DNA of 64,000 bases from positions 1 through 64,000 of IMG/VR virus record IMGVR_UViG_3300043411_001639; one strand, written 5' to 3'. Shown in pieces: positions 16,465 through 23,590 of the stretch; position 1 is the stretch's first letter, and every line of letters begins with the position of its first letter. Position numbers and translations under genes: made by a program. This DNA comes from a virus. The notes beneath the pieces are model-generated. The model ran no database searches, was not told where the DNA came from, and saw only the letters and a list, made by a program, of their open reading frames with translations.

Positions 16465-16547
16465 TTTCAGACGTAGAAAAATGGATTGTTGTTTCAATCT
16501 TTCTAACTCTAGCAATGTTTGCAGTTGTTATTTTCCTGGTGTTCTGA
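16461..16547 (+). CDS. Single-pass membrane microprotein
   Basis: 28 residues, ATGA overlap. Residues 8-28 are a continuous membrane span (IVVSIFLTLAMFAVVIFLVF) with a short acidic N-terminus. Confidence 0.55.
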   Translation: MISDVEKWIVVSIFLTLAMFAVVIFLVF

Positions 16548-16548
16548 C

Positions 16549-16728
16549 ATGAAAAAAAAAACATGTGATGCATGTGGCAAAGAAACCTCAACGTTTGTTA
16601 CAGCAGTAAAACTTGGAGAGGTTAAAGTCTTTTGTCAAGAATGTGTTGTAAACTATCTCCAAGTTTCTGTTGATAGAATTGTAAATCTCATGTGGTGGGC
16701 TAAAAACAACGGTCCAAATCCTGGTTGA
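16549..16728 (+). CDS. Zinc-ribbon small protein
   Basis: 59 residues from ATG 16549, one base after the previous stop. MKKKTCDACGKE and C-Q-E-C form a zinc site like that of short anti-terminator-type or adaptor proteins. Function unknown. Confidence 0.6.
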   Translation: MKKKTCDACGKETSTFVTAVKLGEVKVFCQECVVNYLQVSVDRIVNLMWWAKNNGPNPG

Positions 16729-16783
16729 TTATCTATGTCTCAAGTTGGGCGGCAGTCCTCAAAAAACCTACTTTAAGGGTTTT

Positions 16784-16857
16784 GCGCGAGTCGGATAGGT
16801 TGTCCGGTTTGGCCTTATAAGCCAATAGGCTGAGTTCAATTCTCAGCTCGCGCACCA
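16784..16857 (+). tRNA. tRNA-Ile(UAU)
   Basis: Acceptor GCGCGAG/CTCGCGC perfect, discriminator A, encoded CCA. Anticodon arm TTGGC, loop CTTATAA, GCCAA gives UAU, reading AUA. T-arm CTGAG/CTCAG around TTCAATT. The D-arm is slightly irregular (GGAT..GTCC or CGGA..TCCG register). UAU is rare in bacteria, which normally read AUA with a lysidine-modified CAU tRNA. Confidence 0.85.
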
Positions 16858-16862
16858 ATAAA

Positions 16863-17177
16863 ATGAAACCTGTAAAACTATTTGGAAATGTTTTTTTGGT
16901 TCAGTCACGCAGTTCTGATGAACTGTTTGATCTGGTTCTATGTAAAGAAAACAGGGAGCTTCCACTGGTTGAAGAAATTCCAGACCCATGTTCATATCAT
17001 GAAACTGATTCTCACGTTCTTGATGACAAATATCTTGATCTTGTTGAACATTGTTTGGATGTTTGTACTTATCAGCAAACAATTGCTCTGCTAGAAGAAA
17101 TAAAATCAGAACAAGTTGATCCAACTAAAATAGCTGCATTTTTAACCAATCAAATGCTTGCGTGGTTTGAATCTTAA
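16863..17177 (+). CDS. Hypothetical acidic protein
   Basis: 104 residues, starting 5 bases after the tRNA. Acidic, with four cysteines. No family recognised. Codon use is AT-rich. Confidence 0.6.
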   Translation: MKPVKLFGNVFLVQSRSSDELFDLVLCKENRELPLVEEIPDPCSYHETDSHVLDDKYLDLVEHCLDVCTYQQTIALLEEIKSEQVDPTKIAAFLTNQMLAWFES

Positions 17178-17192
17178 CAAAAAGGTAAAACA

Positions 17193-17450
17193 ATGATGAT
17201 TCTTTCTGTTGAACAAGGGCAAGCTCTGGTAGATAAATATTTTGGAAAGTATAATGAATTAAGAAAACAGTGTACAGTTTATTACAGTCAAGGTAAACAA
17301 CCTCCTGAATCTCTTGACTTGAAAGAAATGGAACTTTCTTACATGTTGAGACACATCAAAGAACTCCTTGAAGCAGAAGGTTTTGATTGTGTGTTTGATA
17401 TGGAACAGCCATTTGCAAGTTCTAGTGGGATTGTTCGGGTAAAACAATGA
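17193..17450 (+). CDS. Hypothetical protein
   Basis: 85 residues; ATG 17193 or 17196. AAAGG lies just upstream. A helical N-terminal half with tyrosines, then LLEAEGFDCVF. No family recognised. Confidence 0.6.
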   Translation: MMILSVEQGQALVDKYFGKYNELRKQCTVYYSQGKQPPESLDLKEMELSYMLRHIKELLEAEGFDCVFDMEQPFASSSGIVRVKQ

Positions 17451-17602
17451 CACGAAATGATATCAAAGACTGGAAAAGTATTAAAAGATTTTTCTACCCA
17501 GGTTCAAATCAAAGAACTGCTCTGATCATGGGAAGTTTTATTCTAAGCCTCTACCTGATGATGATTCTAACAATGATACTCAACGGTAGGAAACCATTAT
17601 GA
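17447..17602 (+). CDS. Single-pass membrane microprotein
   Basis: 51 residues, ATGA overlaps at both ends. A basic N-terminus (WKSIKRFF) precedes a span at about residues 27-45 (LIMGSFILSLYLMMILTMIL). Confidence 0.55.
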   Translation: MTRNDIKDWKSIKRFFYPGSNQRTALIMGSFILSLYLMMILTMILNGRKPL

Positions 17603-17844
17603 CAACTGTTCTTGAACAACTAATCAAAGCAGGTGGAAACAGTTATGGAATTCGTACAATTGCTGGGTTTTTGCTAACAATTGAAGATTGCAATGAAATT
17701 GGCAATTATGATAATTCTCCTATCCTCCAGGCAATGGAAGTTATGAAAGTCATTAAGAAGGTTGATCATAAAGCTTCTGATGGAAGAACTAAACTATGGG
17801 AACTTCAACAACTTCTAAAGATGTTTGACGCCAAACTAACTTAA
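17599..17844 (+). CDS. Hypothetical small protein, possibly winged-helix-like
   Basis: 81 residues, ATGA overlap. The order helix, I-R-T-I-A-G-F-L-L, helix, V-M-K-V-I-K-K-V-D-H-K-A, strand is compatible with a winged-helix fold, but this is weak. Its last 15 bases overlap the tRNA-like element at 17830. Confidence 0.55.
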   Translation: MTTVLEQLIKAGGNSYGIRTIAGFLLTIEDCNEIGNYDNSPILQAMEVMKVIKKVDHKASDGRTKLWELQQLLKMFDAKLT

Positions 17845-17913
17845 CAGAGAAAAGCGGCCCCGTTGAAGGGGTGATAATTCTAGACGTTCCAGGTGCAATT
17901 CCTGGGTTTGGCA
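17830..17913 (+). tRNA. tRNA-like element, possibly degenerate tRNA-Ser(UGA)
   Basis: Acceptor GCCAAAC/GTTTGGC pairs perfectly (7 bp), discriminator A then CTA, as in the clear tRNAs at 44406 and 44727. T-arm CCAGG/CCTGG, but its loop is TGCAATT instead of TTCAATT. The putative loop GTTGAAG gives UGA, the extra arm is long, the D-arm is weak. The 5' end overlaps the preceding gene. Could be a decayed tRNA. Confidence 0.4.
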
Positions 17914-17931
17914 CTATAAAAGAAAACAACA

Positions 17932-18168
17932 ATGAAAAACAAGTTAAAGTTTGGTTGGAATGTTAGTTGGTTGTTTTTTTTAACGTGGTTGAATCTAAGC
18001 CTTAGAGTGGTGGTTTTACTACTTGTTCCTGTGTTGATCATGTTACCTTTTACGACCAGATATTTACCTGTTCTTTATGTTTGTTATTTGTTTTATACTT
18101 TTGTTTGTAATTTAGCAGCATTTTTGATTGAATGGGGCAGTGTTTTATATCTTTGTAGAATCAAATAA
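17932..18168 (+). CDS. Small multi-pass membrane protein
   Basis: 78 residues, strongly hydrophobic, with two to three spans (about 10-20, 24-42, 45-72) and a C-terminal R-I-K. Lies between two tRNA-like elements. Function unknown. Confidence 0.6.
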   Translation: MKNKLKFGWNVSWLFFLTWLNLSLRVVVLLLVPVLIMLPFTTRYLPVLYVCYLFYTFVCNLAAFLIEWGSVLYLCRIK

Positions 18169-18172
18169 TCAT

Positions 18173-18249
18173 TGCAATGGGCTGGTTAAGTCATCAGTAA
18201 TGGACAAGAAACCCTAAACAAACAGGTGCAATTCCTGTCATTGCAACCA
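18173..18249 (+). tRNA. tRNA-like element with no clear anticodon
   Basis: 77 bases including encoded CCA. Acceptor TGCAATG/CATTGCA is perfect, D-arm GCTG/CAGT fits, T-arm ACAGG/CCTGT has loop TGCAATT, the same deviation as the element at 17830. The anticodon arm does not pair. Either a dead tRNA or a tRNA mimic. Confidence 0.4.
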
Positions 18250-18349
18250 ATGGGTGGAAACAATTGCTGCAACGGAGTAAATAGTGATCTAATATAATAG
18301 TTCATCATCAATGACCCAATAAGACAGACAGGAACAATTCCCATAACAA

Positions 18350-18377
18350 CCTGCTAAGAGTTAAAAGCCTTAGCAGG
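18350..18377 (+). other. Strong hairpin in non-coding stretch
   Basis: CCTGCTAAG and CTTAGCAGG form a perfect 9-bp stem with a short loop, placed between two tRNA-like elements in the 387-base stretch 18169-18555 that holds no gene. No T-tract follows, so it is not a classical terminator; it may guide processing. Confidence 0.45.
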
Positions 18378-18386
18378 TATCAGTCT

Positions 18387-18545
18387 GAGAGAAAGTTAAG
18401 CGGTAACTGTTTTCATACACAAGTTTGCAGATGACTACGGTGATGGGTATTTCCAACAACAAGATCAGGGACGGTCTTAAGCTAAACCAGCAATGGTACT
18501 TGTGTCACTGTAAACAACTAGGTTCAAATCCTAGTTCTCTCACCA
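18387..18545 (+). tRNA. tRNA-like element with a large internal insertion
   Basis: GAGAGAA at 18387-18393 pairs with TTCTCTC at 18535-18541, followed by A and encoded CCA. D-arm GTTA/TAAC and T-arm CTAGG/CCTAG with loop TTCAAAT are canonical. Between them lie about 110 bases instead of about 23. ACACAAGT (18417-18424) pairs with ACTTGTGT (18498-18505), closing an 89-base domain in the anticodon region. It looks like a tRNA with an intron or an extra domain; isotype cannot be read. Confidence 0.45.
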
Positions 18546-18555
18546 AAGGAATACT

Positions 18556-18636
18556 ATGACTATAACACAGTTTATTACTGGAATAACAATAATTTTATTG
18601 GTATTTATCACTGTTTCTTATATGATAGAGCACTAA
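18556..18636 (+). CDS. Single-pass membrane microprotein
   Basis: 26 residues: MTITQFITGITIILLVFITVSY, almost all membrane span. Immediately follows the tRNA-like element. Weak evidence beyond composition and spacing to the next gene (2 bases). Confidence 0.45.
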   Translation: MTITQFITGITIILLVFITVSYMIEH

Positions 18637-18638
18637 CC

Positions 18639-18923
18639 ATGTTTATTCCAGATAAAACTCTAAGGTATAGCGGGCTATCCTTAGCCTGTGTATTGCCCGA
18701 AAATATTCAGATGAGTAATCTCCTTGAGAAATATTCGGAGGGTGTTGTAGACGAACCTGGAGATCCTGAAGATGGTTATGGATCAAAGATGATCTGTTTC
18801 CGAAATGACAAAACAGGTCGTTGTTTAACGGTTTATGAGCGGCACGGCCGTCTTCGTATTGGGTGTAATCCCAAATATCTTTATGAAGCAACGGAACTAT
18901 TGGAACAATTAAAACAATTATGA
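18639..18923 (+). CDS. Hypothetical protein
   Basis: 94 residues, less AT-rich than its neighbours. R-C-L-T-V-Y-E-R-H-G-R-L-R-I-G-C near residue 63 suggests a beta hairpin. No family recognised. Confidence 0.6.
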   Translation: MFIPDKTLRYSGLSLACVLPENIQMSNLLEKYSEGVVDEPGDPEDGYGSKMICFRNDKTGRCLTVYERHGRLRIGCNPKYLYEATELLEQLKQL

Positions 18924-19105
18924 AAACTATTGAAACAATGACGGTTGAAAACTGGAGTGACAACTACATGACTACAAGAGGTGAAATTCTTGCCGATAGT
19001 TTTGTAGGATTGCTTCTTAAACTAGGTGAAGAGGGTTGGTGGTTTAGTTGTTTTAATCCAAAAACAATCGTTGAGACACTTGTATTTCAAAGGGAAACAC
19101 CATGA
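18920..19105 (+). CDS. Small protein with L-x-x-x-G-W-W motif
   Basis: 61 residues, ATGA overlap. L-K-L-G-E-E-G-W-W-F-S followed by L-V-F-Q-R resembles DUF4177-type proteins (a helix, G-W-E, then a strand ending in R). Paralogue of the next gene. Confidence 0.6.
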   Translation: MKTIETMTVENWSDNYMTTRGEILADSFVGLLLKLGEEGWWFSCFNPKTIVETLVFQRETP

Positions 19106-19344
19106 CAATTTCATTTCCAGGTATTGTTGAAACAAAGTATGTTAAGTATGAATCTAAACTAGCTGAACAAGGAACTTATCATTACATCAATGACAATGGT
19201 GTAAAAATCAATTTTGATACCTTTGAGGGAGTTGTTGAACATTTTGGTTCACAAGGTTGGTGGTACAGTGAACCAACTGGATATAATGTTTTTATATTCC
19301 AGCGTTTTGAACCAAAACTAGTTGATGTTCCGGCAACCATCTGA
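19102..19344 (+). CDS. Small protein with G-W-W motif, paralogue of previous
   Basis: 80 residues, ATGA overlap. H-F-G-S-Q-G-W-W-Y-S and F-I-F-Q-R match the upstream protein. Such proteins are common in phages and of unknown function. Confidence 0.6.
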   Translation: MTISFPGIVETKYVKYESKLAEQGTYHYINDNGVKINFDTFEGVVEHFGSQGWWYSEPTGYNVFIFQRFEPKLVDVPATI

Positions 19345-19405
19345 ATAATAACAACCATGTATAACACAATCTTTCTAAGAGTTGGTTCTGCTAAACATCA
19401 AGCTA

Positions 19406-19489
19406 ATGCTATTCTTCCTTATTGTAGTTTTAGTCGGAGTAACTTTTGAAGGTATTGTAGAAGTAGTAAAGATTTTTATAAAAGGATAA
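19406..19489 (+). CDS. Single-pass membrane microprotein
   Basis: 27 residues from ATG 19406 (an in-frame TTG at 19382 is possible). Span MLFFLIVVLVGVTF, then an amphipathic V-K-I-F-I-K-G. A 30-codon frame at 19357-19449 overlaps it and looks less coding. Confidence 0.4.
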   Translation: MLFFLIVVLVGVTFEGIVEVVKIFIKG

Positions 19490-19497
19490 TAAAAACA

Positions 19498-19734
19498 ATG
19501 ATTAAAGATGTATTTAAAATTCTCGGTGTGGCTGTACTATTCCTTCTGTTTGTAGCCTTGTTTTTAGCTGTGTTCTTTGGAATACCTGCACTAGTTCAAT
19601 GGTGTATTAACAGTATTGCTCAGAACGCTCATTCAGACTTTAGAATGGATTATTGGCTAACTTTTGGTTGCTGGATTGTACTAGGTTTAATTGGTGGAAT
19701 GTTCCGCAATTCTAACAAATCAAGTTCAACATGA
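19498..19734 (+). CDS. Two-span membrane protein
   Basis: 78 residues with spans at about 8-30 and 54-72. Begins a run of four coupled membrane proteins (19498-20097). Function unknown; holin-like topology is possible but the neighbourhood does not support lysis. Confidence 0.6.
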   Translation: MIKDVFKILGVAVLFLLFVALFLAVFFGIPALVQWCINSIAQNAHSDFRMDYWLTFGCWIVLGLIGGMFRNSNKSSST

Positions 19735-19934
19735 CATATAAAACTCTTAAATTTATACGATTAACTATGTTTTTTGTTTTTGTAGGATTTATTCCAGGTA
19801 TTTTTTGTTGGTTTGTATTTGATTTACCACTGTTAAAAACCATGGTGCTTGGATTGTTTGTTTTAAATATGGTTTTATTAAAAACCTTTATTCTTTCATA
19901 TGTTGAAGATTATTGGTATAATAACAAAAAATGA
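19731..19934 (+). CDS. Two-span membrane protein
   Basis: 67 residues, ATGA overlap. Spans at about 9-30 and 34-56, then an acidic/aromatic tail (YVEDYWYNNKK). Confidence 0.6.
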   Translation: MTYKTLKFIRLTMFFVFVGFIPGIFCWFVFDLPLLKTMVLGLFVLNMVLLKTFILSYVEDYWYNNKK

Positions 19935-20035
19935 TCATTGTAATATATCTTTGTTTAGTGCTAGGTGTCTTGTTTATTATAGCAGTTTTAGCAATGTTGT
20001 TAGGTATTTTAGTTGATATCTGGATTCATAAATGA
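19931..20035 (+). CDS. Single-pass membrane microprotein
   Basis: 34 residues, ATGA overlap with the upstream gene. Residues 2-30 are hydrophobic (IIVIYLCLVLGVLFIIAV). ATGA overlap again downstream. Confidence 0.55.
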   Translation: MIIVIYLCLVLGVLFIIAVLAMLLGILVDIWIHK

Positions 20036-20097
20036 CAACTACAATTATATATTTTATCTGTGTGTTTATAACTTGGTGTGTTATTGATATTCTATAA
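20032..20097 (+). CDS. Single-pass membrane microprotein
   Basis: 21 residues: M-T-T-T then IIYFICVFITWCVIDIL. Last of the coupled membrane-protein run, ending just before a promoter. Confidence 0.4.
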   Translation: MTTTIIYFICVFITWCVIDIL

Positions 20098-20102
20098 ATC
20101 AG

Positions 20103-20131
20103 TTGCAACCATCTTCCAACTCTGCTAGAGT
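20103..20131 (+). promoter_or_regulatory. TTGCAA-N17-TAGAGT leaderless promoter
   Basis: TTGCAA 20103-20108, 17-base spacer, TAGAGT 20126-20131. The start ATG at 20138 is 7 bases past the -10 box, where transcription should begin, so the mRNA is predicted to be leaderless. Confidence 0.8.
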
Positions 20132-20137
20132 TCCCAT

Positions 20138-20959
20138 ATGCCAAAAAAATCTGAAATGGTTGAAGGCTATCTAAAACCAAAAAAAATCTTTCTTGAGGGG
20201 TATAAATCTCAAGTTGAATCTGGGTGTAGACTTCTTGATATTCCTACTCAATGTTTTTATGAAAGGGATATTCCAAGGCTGGTTAAGTCAGGCGAAATGA
20301 CACCCTTTACTCCAGTTAAAGGAACTGTAAAAACTGTTAGAACCTACTTTCACCACGTAGGAATCAAACAACCTAAGAACGTTGATATTCCTGAAGAACT
20401 CCGTACCATGAAGTTTTGTGGACGTAAGTTCTATGACGGAATGACTCTTGGTAAAATCAGGAGAATGCCAGAGAAGGAACGTTCTAAGCTATTCATCAAA
20501 GCAAGAGATATTCAAAAAGCTTGGAGTGGATCAAATGCTGCTGATGATCTTTTACAAAACACAGGACTGTTTCCTGATAGCACTCCTGTGTTTTGTTGTG
20601 ACTACAAAGAGAATCTTAACGAAAACTATTATTGTCATGTTAGAGAAGGAAAAATTATAGACAATGTTGATCAGAAAATTGAAAAATTTATTGAACAAGC
20701 AATTAAAACTTGGACAAAGAATGTTCATTCAGCATATCGTATTGATATCGGCGAAATAAACGATAAACTAGTAATCACAGAACTAAATGAAGTTTGGTCA
20801 AGTGGAAGATCTGTTTTCTCTAAAATAGAACAGAACTGGGATCACTTTGATTATTATAATCCAAAAAGACAAGAACTAGAAAAAAACTGGCGTAACAAAA
20901 CAAACACCGAAGCTGTTCTTCTGCTTTTGGCACGTTGGAAAGATTTTAAGCTAGTATGA
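20138..20959 (+). CDS. ATP-grasp-like protein (DUF4343-type)
   Basis: 273 residues with a predicted leaderless start. Near residues 200-222, Y-R-I-D-I-G-E-I-N ... V-I-T-E-L-N-E-V-W-S-S-G follows the metal-binding end of ATP-grasp folds (D-x-G ... E-x-N ... G), as in phage DUF4343 proteins. ATP-grasp enzymes join a carboxylate to an amine or thiol using ATP; the substrate is unknown. The N-terminal half is not recognised. First gene of its operon. The assignment rests on one motif. Confidence 0.6.
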   Translation: MPKKSEMVEGYLKPKKIFLEGYKSQVESGCRLLDIPTQCFYERDIPRLVKSGEMTPFTPVKGTVKTVRTYFHHVGIKQPKNVDIPEELRTMKFCGRKFYDGMTLGKIRRMPEKERSKLFIKARDIQKAWSGSNAADDLLQNTGLFPDSTPVFCCDYKENLNENYYCHVREGKIIDNVDQKIEKFIEQAIKTWTKNVHSAYRIDIGEINDKLVITELNEVWSSGRSVFSKIEQNWDHFDYYNPKRQELEKNWRNKTNTEAVLLLLARWKDFKLV

Positions 20960-21432
20960 GTGAACTGTTACAACACACTGTCTGTTACACAAAACATTCT
21001 TTTTCTAATTTTGAACCCAAAGATCCTGTTCTTGAGATGATTTATAAACTGTGTCCATTGTTTGGATTAACATTTGAACAAACAGATGGAACAGGAATTT
21101 GTTCTGTTATAGGATATCACAACAGCACAGCTTTAGCCTGCCCAATTATCCAGATTAAGACAAACCAGATATGTTTTACATTTGGGTATAACTTTGATCA
21201 TTGGACTGTATCTTATCAAGGTCCAAAGTTTAATCCAGAACCCATGAGTTGTTTAACCTACAATGGTTTGGAGCATACAGGACATCCTGATATCAGTTAT
21301 ATAATGCCAAAAGAGTTAGTGTTTAAGAATATCAGTAAAACTAACACTTCTAAGTTTACTGTTGAGATAGGTAATAAATTCAACTTATACATGTTCGTCT
21401 GGTTGTTAACAAAACAACTGAAATTACACTAA
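20956..21432 (+). CDS. Hypothetical protein
   Basis: 158 residues, ATGA overlap with the ATP-grasp-like gene, so perhaps its partner. Contains five cysteines and looks beta-rich. No family recognised. Confidence 0.65.
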   Translation: MSELLQHTVCYTKHSFSNFEPKDPVLEMIYKLCPLFGLTFEQTDGTGICSVIGYHNSTALACPIIQIKTNQICFTFGYNFDHWTVSYQGPKFNPEPMSCLTYNGLEHTGHPDISYIMPKELVFKNISKTNTSKFTVEIGNKFNLYMFVWLLTKQLKLH

Positions 21433-21437
21433 ATCAG

Positions 21438-21466
21438 TTGCATCTACCTCTGGAACCTGCTAAGGT
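21438..21466 (+). promoter_or_regulatory. TTGCAT-N17-TAAGGT leaderless promoter of mnmA
   Basis: TTGCAT 21438-21443, 17-base spacer, TAAGGT 21461-21466. ATG 21473 is 7 bases downstream of the -10 box, predicting a leaderless mnmA transcript. Confidence 0.8.
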
Positions 21467-21472
21467 TCATCT

Positions 21473-22552
21473 ATGTCTACCAACAAGAAGATTCTCGTGG
21501 GAATGTCTGGTGGTGTGGATTCTGCTGTTGTTGCGGCTATTCTTGCAAAACAGGGGAATGAAGTCATCGCCTATACTCTGAAACTTCTTGAATCTTTTTC
21601 TGTTGATGAAGAAGGTGAAGAGGATAACACCAAGGGATGTTGTTCTTTTGAAGACATCAAAGATGCTACTCGTGTCTGTGACAAGATTGGTGGAATCAAC
21701 CACGTTGTTCAGAACTGGAAGAACCAGTTTTATCAGACTGTTATCAAGCCTTATATTGATGGTGCTCGTGAAGGTGTAACTACCAATCCTTGCATCACCT
21801 GTAATTCTTCTATTAAAATCCCTGTTTTGATGGCTGTTGCTGCAAAACTTGGATGTTCAAAAGTAGCAACAGGGCATTATGCCCGTGTTTCCAGTGATGG
21901 AAAACATATCATGCGTGCTGCTAATCTCAAAAAAGATCAATCTTATTTTCTCTGGGATCTTACTCCCGATATCATCTCACGTCTTGAGTTTCCTCTTGGT
22001 GAAGTTTCAGACAAAGAAGATACTCGGGAAATGGCTCGTGAGTTTAATCTTCATATTTCTGAGAAGAAAGATTCAACCAATCTCTGTTTTCTAAAGGGAG
22101 GAACAAAGGAAGAGTTCCTTTCTAAGAATGGCGTAGTATCTGAACCTGGGAACTTCGTTGACACCAACGGAACTATTCTAGGAAAGCACCAGGGATATAC
22201 AAAATATGTTCCTGGGCAACGTACAGGTTTGAACTCTAGCAACGGTGCAAGGTTTGTTCTTAACGTAGTTGCAGATACTAATACTGTTGTAGTAGGCGAC
22301 AAGTCTACTGATGGAATTTCAACCGTAACTATTAACAAAGCTAAGTGGGTTGATGGAACTAAGCCTTCACTTGATGCTCTTGAAGGTGTTTGCAGGTATC
22401 ATTCTGCACCTGTTGGAATCAAGTCTATCACTGAAAACTCTGATAACACTTGGACAGTTGAGTTTAATACTCCTGTGTTTGGTATCACCAAAGGTCAACA
22501 TCTTGTGTTTTATCAGAATGACTGCGTGATGGGTGGTGGAGTGTTTGTTTAA
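21473..22552 (+). CDS. mnmA: tRNA-specific 2-thiouridylase MnmA
   Basis: 359 residues, normal length. It puts sulfur on C2 of wobble U34 in tRNA-Lys, Glu and Gln. The ATP-binding PP-loop SGGVDS is at 12-17; the two catalytic cysteines are in N-P-C-I-T-C (Cys107) and N-L-C-F-L (Cys205); G-H-Y-A-R, D-Q-S-Y-F-L-W-D-L and P-G-Q-R-T-G-L are also conserved. All key residues are present, so it should be active if the host supplies sulfur carriers. Likely client: the phage tRNA-Lys(UUU) at 53436 and host tRNAs. Codon use is clearly less AT-rich than in the preceding genes. Leaderless promoter. Confidence 0.96.
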   Translation: MSTNKKILVGMSGGVDSAVVAAILAKQGNEVIAYTLKLLESFSVDEEGEEDNTKGCCSFEDIKDATRVCDKIGGINHVVQNWKNQFYQTVIKPYIDGAREGVTTNPCITCNSSIKIPVLMAVAAKLGCSKVATGHYARVSSDGKHIMRAANLKKDQSYFLWDLTPDIISRLEFPLGEVSDKEDTREMAREFNLHISEKKDSTNLCFLKGGTKEEFLSKNGVVSEPGNFVDTNGTILGKHQGYTKYVPGQRTGLNSSNGARFVLNVVADTNTVVVGDKSTDGISTVTINKAKWVDGTKPSLDALEGVCRYHSAPVGIKSITENSDNTWTVEFNTPVFGITKGQHLVFYQNDCVMGGGVFV

Positions 22553-22691
22553 TAATATAAATGTAGCCCATCTAGTTCCAGGTAATTTAATTCTTTATTG
22601 TGAAGTAATACATGTTGTTTTAACTCAACCAACCCGAGGATTGGGTGATTATACCAGTTATTGGTTTTTTCAAACATTGAACTCAAAATAA
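22545..22691 (+). CDS. KPGD-family small protein with TTG start
   Basis: 48 residues from TTG 22545 inside the mnmA stop. Core H-L-V-P-G-N-L-I-L-Y, then V-V-L-T-Q. Short, lacking the usual C-terminal third, like the gene at 300. Confidence 0.5.
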   Translation: MFNNINVAHLVPGNLILYCEVIHVVLTQPTRGLGDYTSYWFFQTLNSK

Positions 22692-22730
22692 CTCCCACAT
22701 GATAATATTAGGCAGCTATTTTAAAGTTCT

Positions 22731-22892
22731 ATGTTAAGAACTGTATTAGCTAAAAATTTAAAACCCGGAATGATTATCAAGTGTGGGTTTATGGTATTAA
22801 CAATCAACAAAGGTATTACTGTCTGGTTTTTAATGGAATATGAGATTCAGAAAAAATATATCCTTAAGTGGGAAGTACGCCAAACAATCTAA
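22731..22892 (+). CDS. KPGD-family small protein
   Basis: 53 residues: LAKNLKPGMIIKCG, then V-L-T-I. Very similar N-terminus to the gene at 23108 (LARDLKSGDIIKWN). Function unknown. Confidence 0.6.
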   Translation: MLRTVLAKNLKPGMIIKCGFMVLTINKGITVWFLMEYEIQKKYILKWEVRQTI

Positions 22893-22913
22893 CAAAAAAG
22901 AAAAACAACGACA

Positions 22914-23111
22914 ATGACATTCTACATCCTAGTGCTAAACGGTCTGTTTTATGTTGAAAATCCACAGGAAAGAATTTCTTTCTATGCTCTGGACTATGAA
23001 GATGCCTATGACCGTATTGAGTTTGAACTAGAAGAAATGGTTGACAGTGGTTATATTCCAGTTGAAACCAGTGTTCAGGTAGTTGAAATGTTCCTTCCTT
23101 TCCCACTATGA
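22914..23111 (+). CDS. Hypothetical small acidic protein
   Basis: 65 residues: an N-terminal strand MTFYILVLNG, then an acidic helix (YEDAYDRIEFELEEM), a layout typical of small alpha/beta phage proteins. Function unknown. Confidence 0.6.
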   Translation: MTFYILVLNGLFYVENPQERISFYALDYEDAYDRIEFELEEMVDSGYIPVETSVQVVEMFLPFPL

Positions 23112-23320
23112 CTAGAGCTATCTTAGCAAGAGATCTAAAATCAGGAGATATTATTAAATGGAACAATTCCTTGATGTTGGTTTTAACTGAAGAAATGGGA
23201 AACAATCAAACCATAGTATTTCGGTTGTTATCTGGTACTAAGATTAAAACTCAAACATTCTGGAAGGATGTAGATCTAGTAAATGTCTATGATCCAGCAC
23301 TGGTTGATCTATGGCAGTAA
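23108..23320 (+). CDS. KPGD-family small protein
   Basis: 70 residues, ATGA overlap. LARDLKSGDIIKW near residue 6, then L-M-L-V-L-T-E. Nearest relative is the gene at 22731. Confidence 0.65.
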   Translation: MTRAILARDLKSGDIIKWNNSLMLVLTEEMGNNQTIVFRLLSGTKIKTQTFWKDVDLVNVYDPALVDLWQ

Positions 23321-23514
23321 AAACTATTCACCCATCACACCTAAAACCTGGAATGGTAGTTGTATCAAACAACATTTTGCTTATTTTATTGGTATTAATT
23401 CCTAGAGATATTCATTTTAAGGAATATTTTATTGGTTTTAGATGCTTAACATTAAAAGGTGTTGTAGGTTGGGTATGGGATTTAGAAGAAGATCTAGTAC
23501 AGATACAAGTATGA
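23311..23514 (+). CDS. KPGD-family small protein
   Basis: 67 residues overlapping the previous gene by 10 bases. H-L-K-P-G-M-V-V-V-S, then I-L-L-I-L-L-V-L. Ends just before a promoter. Confidence 0.65.
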   Translation: MAVKTIHPSHLKPGMVVVSNNILLILLVLIPRDIHFKEYFIGFRCLTLKGVVGWVWDLEEDLVQIQV

Positions 23515-23529
23515 ATTACAACAAATCAG

Positions 23530-23558
23530 TTGCATCTCCCCTCGGAACCTGCTAAGGT
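23530..23558 (+). promoter_or_regulatory. TTGCAT-N17-TAAGGT promoter
   Basis: TTGCAT 23530-23535, 17-base spacer, TAAGGT 23553-23558. Here the first ATG is 33 bases downstream with CGGAG before it, so this copy drives a normal leader. Confidence 0.75.
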
Positions 23559-23590
23559 TGGATCGTAGACCACCACCAAACGGAGTTGTT

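Noticed and set aside
18387-18545. tmRNA interpretation of the tRNA-like element
   Set aside because: Too short, no tag reading frame seen, and the acceptor lacks the G3-U70 pair needed for alanine charging.
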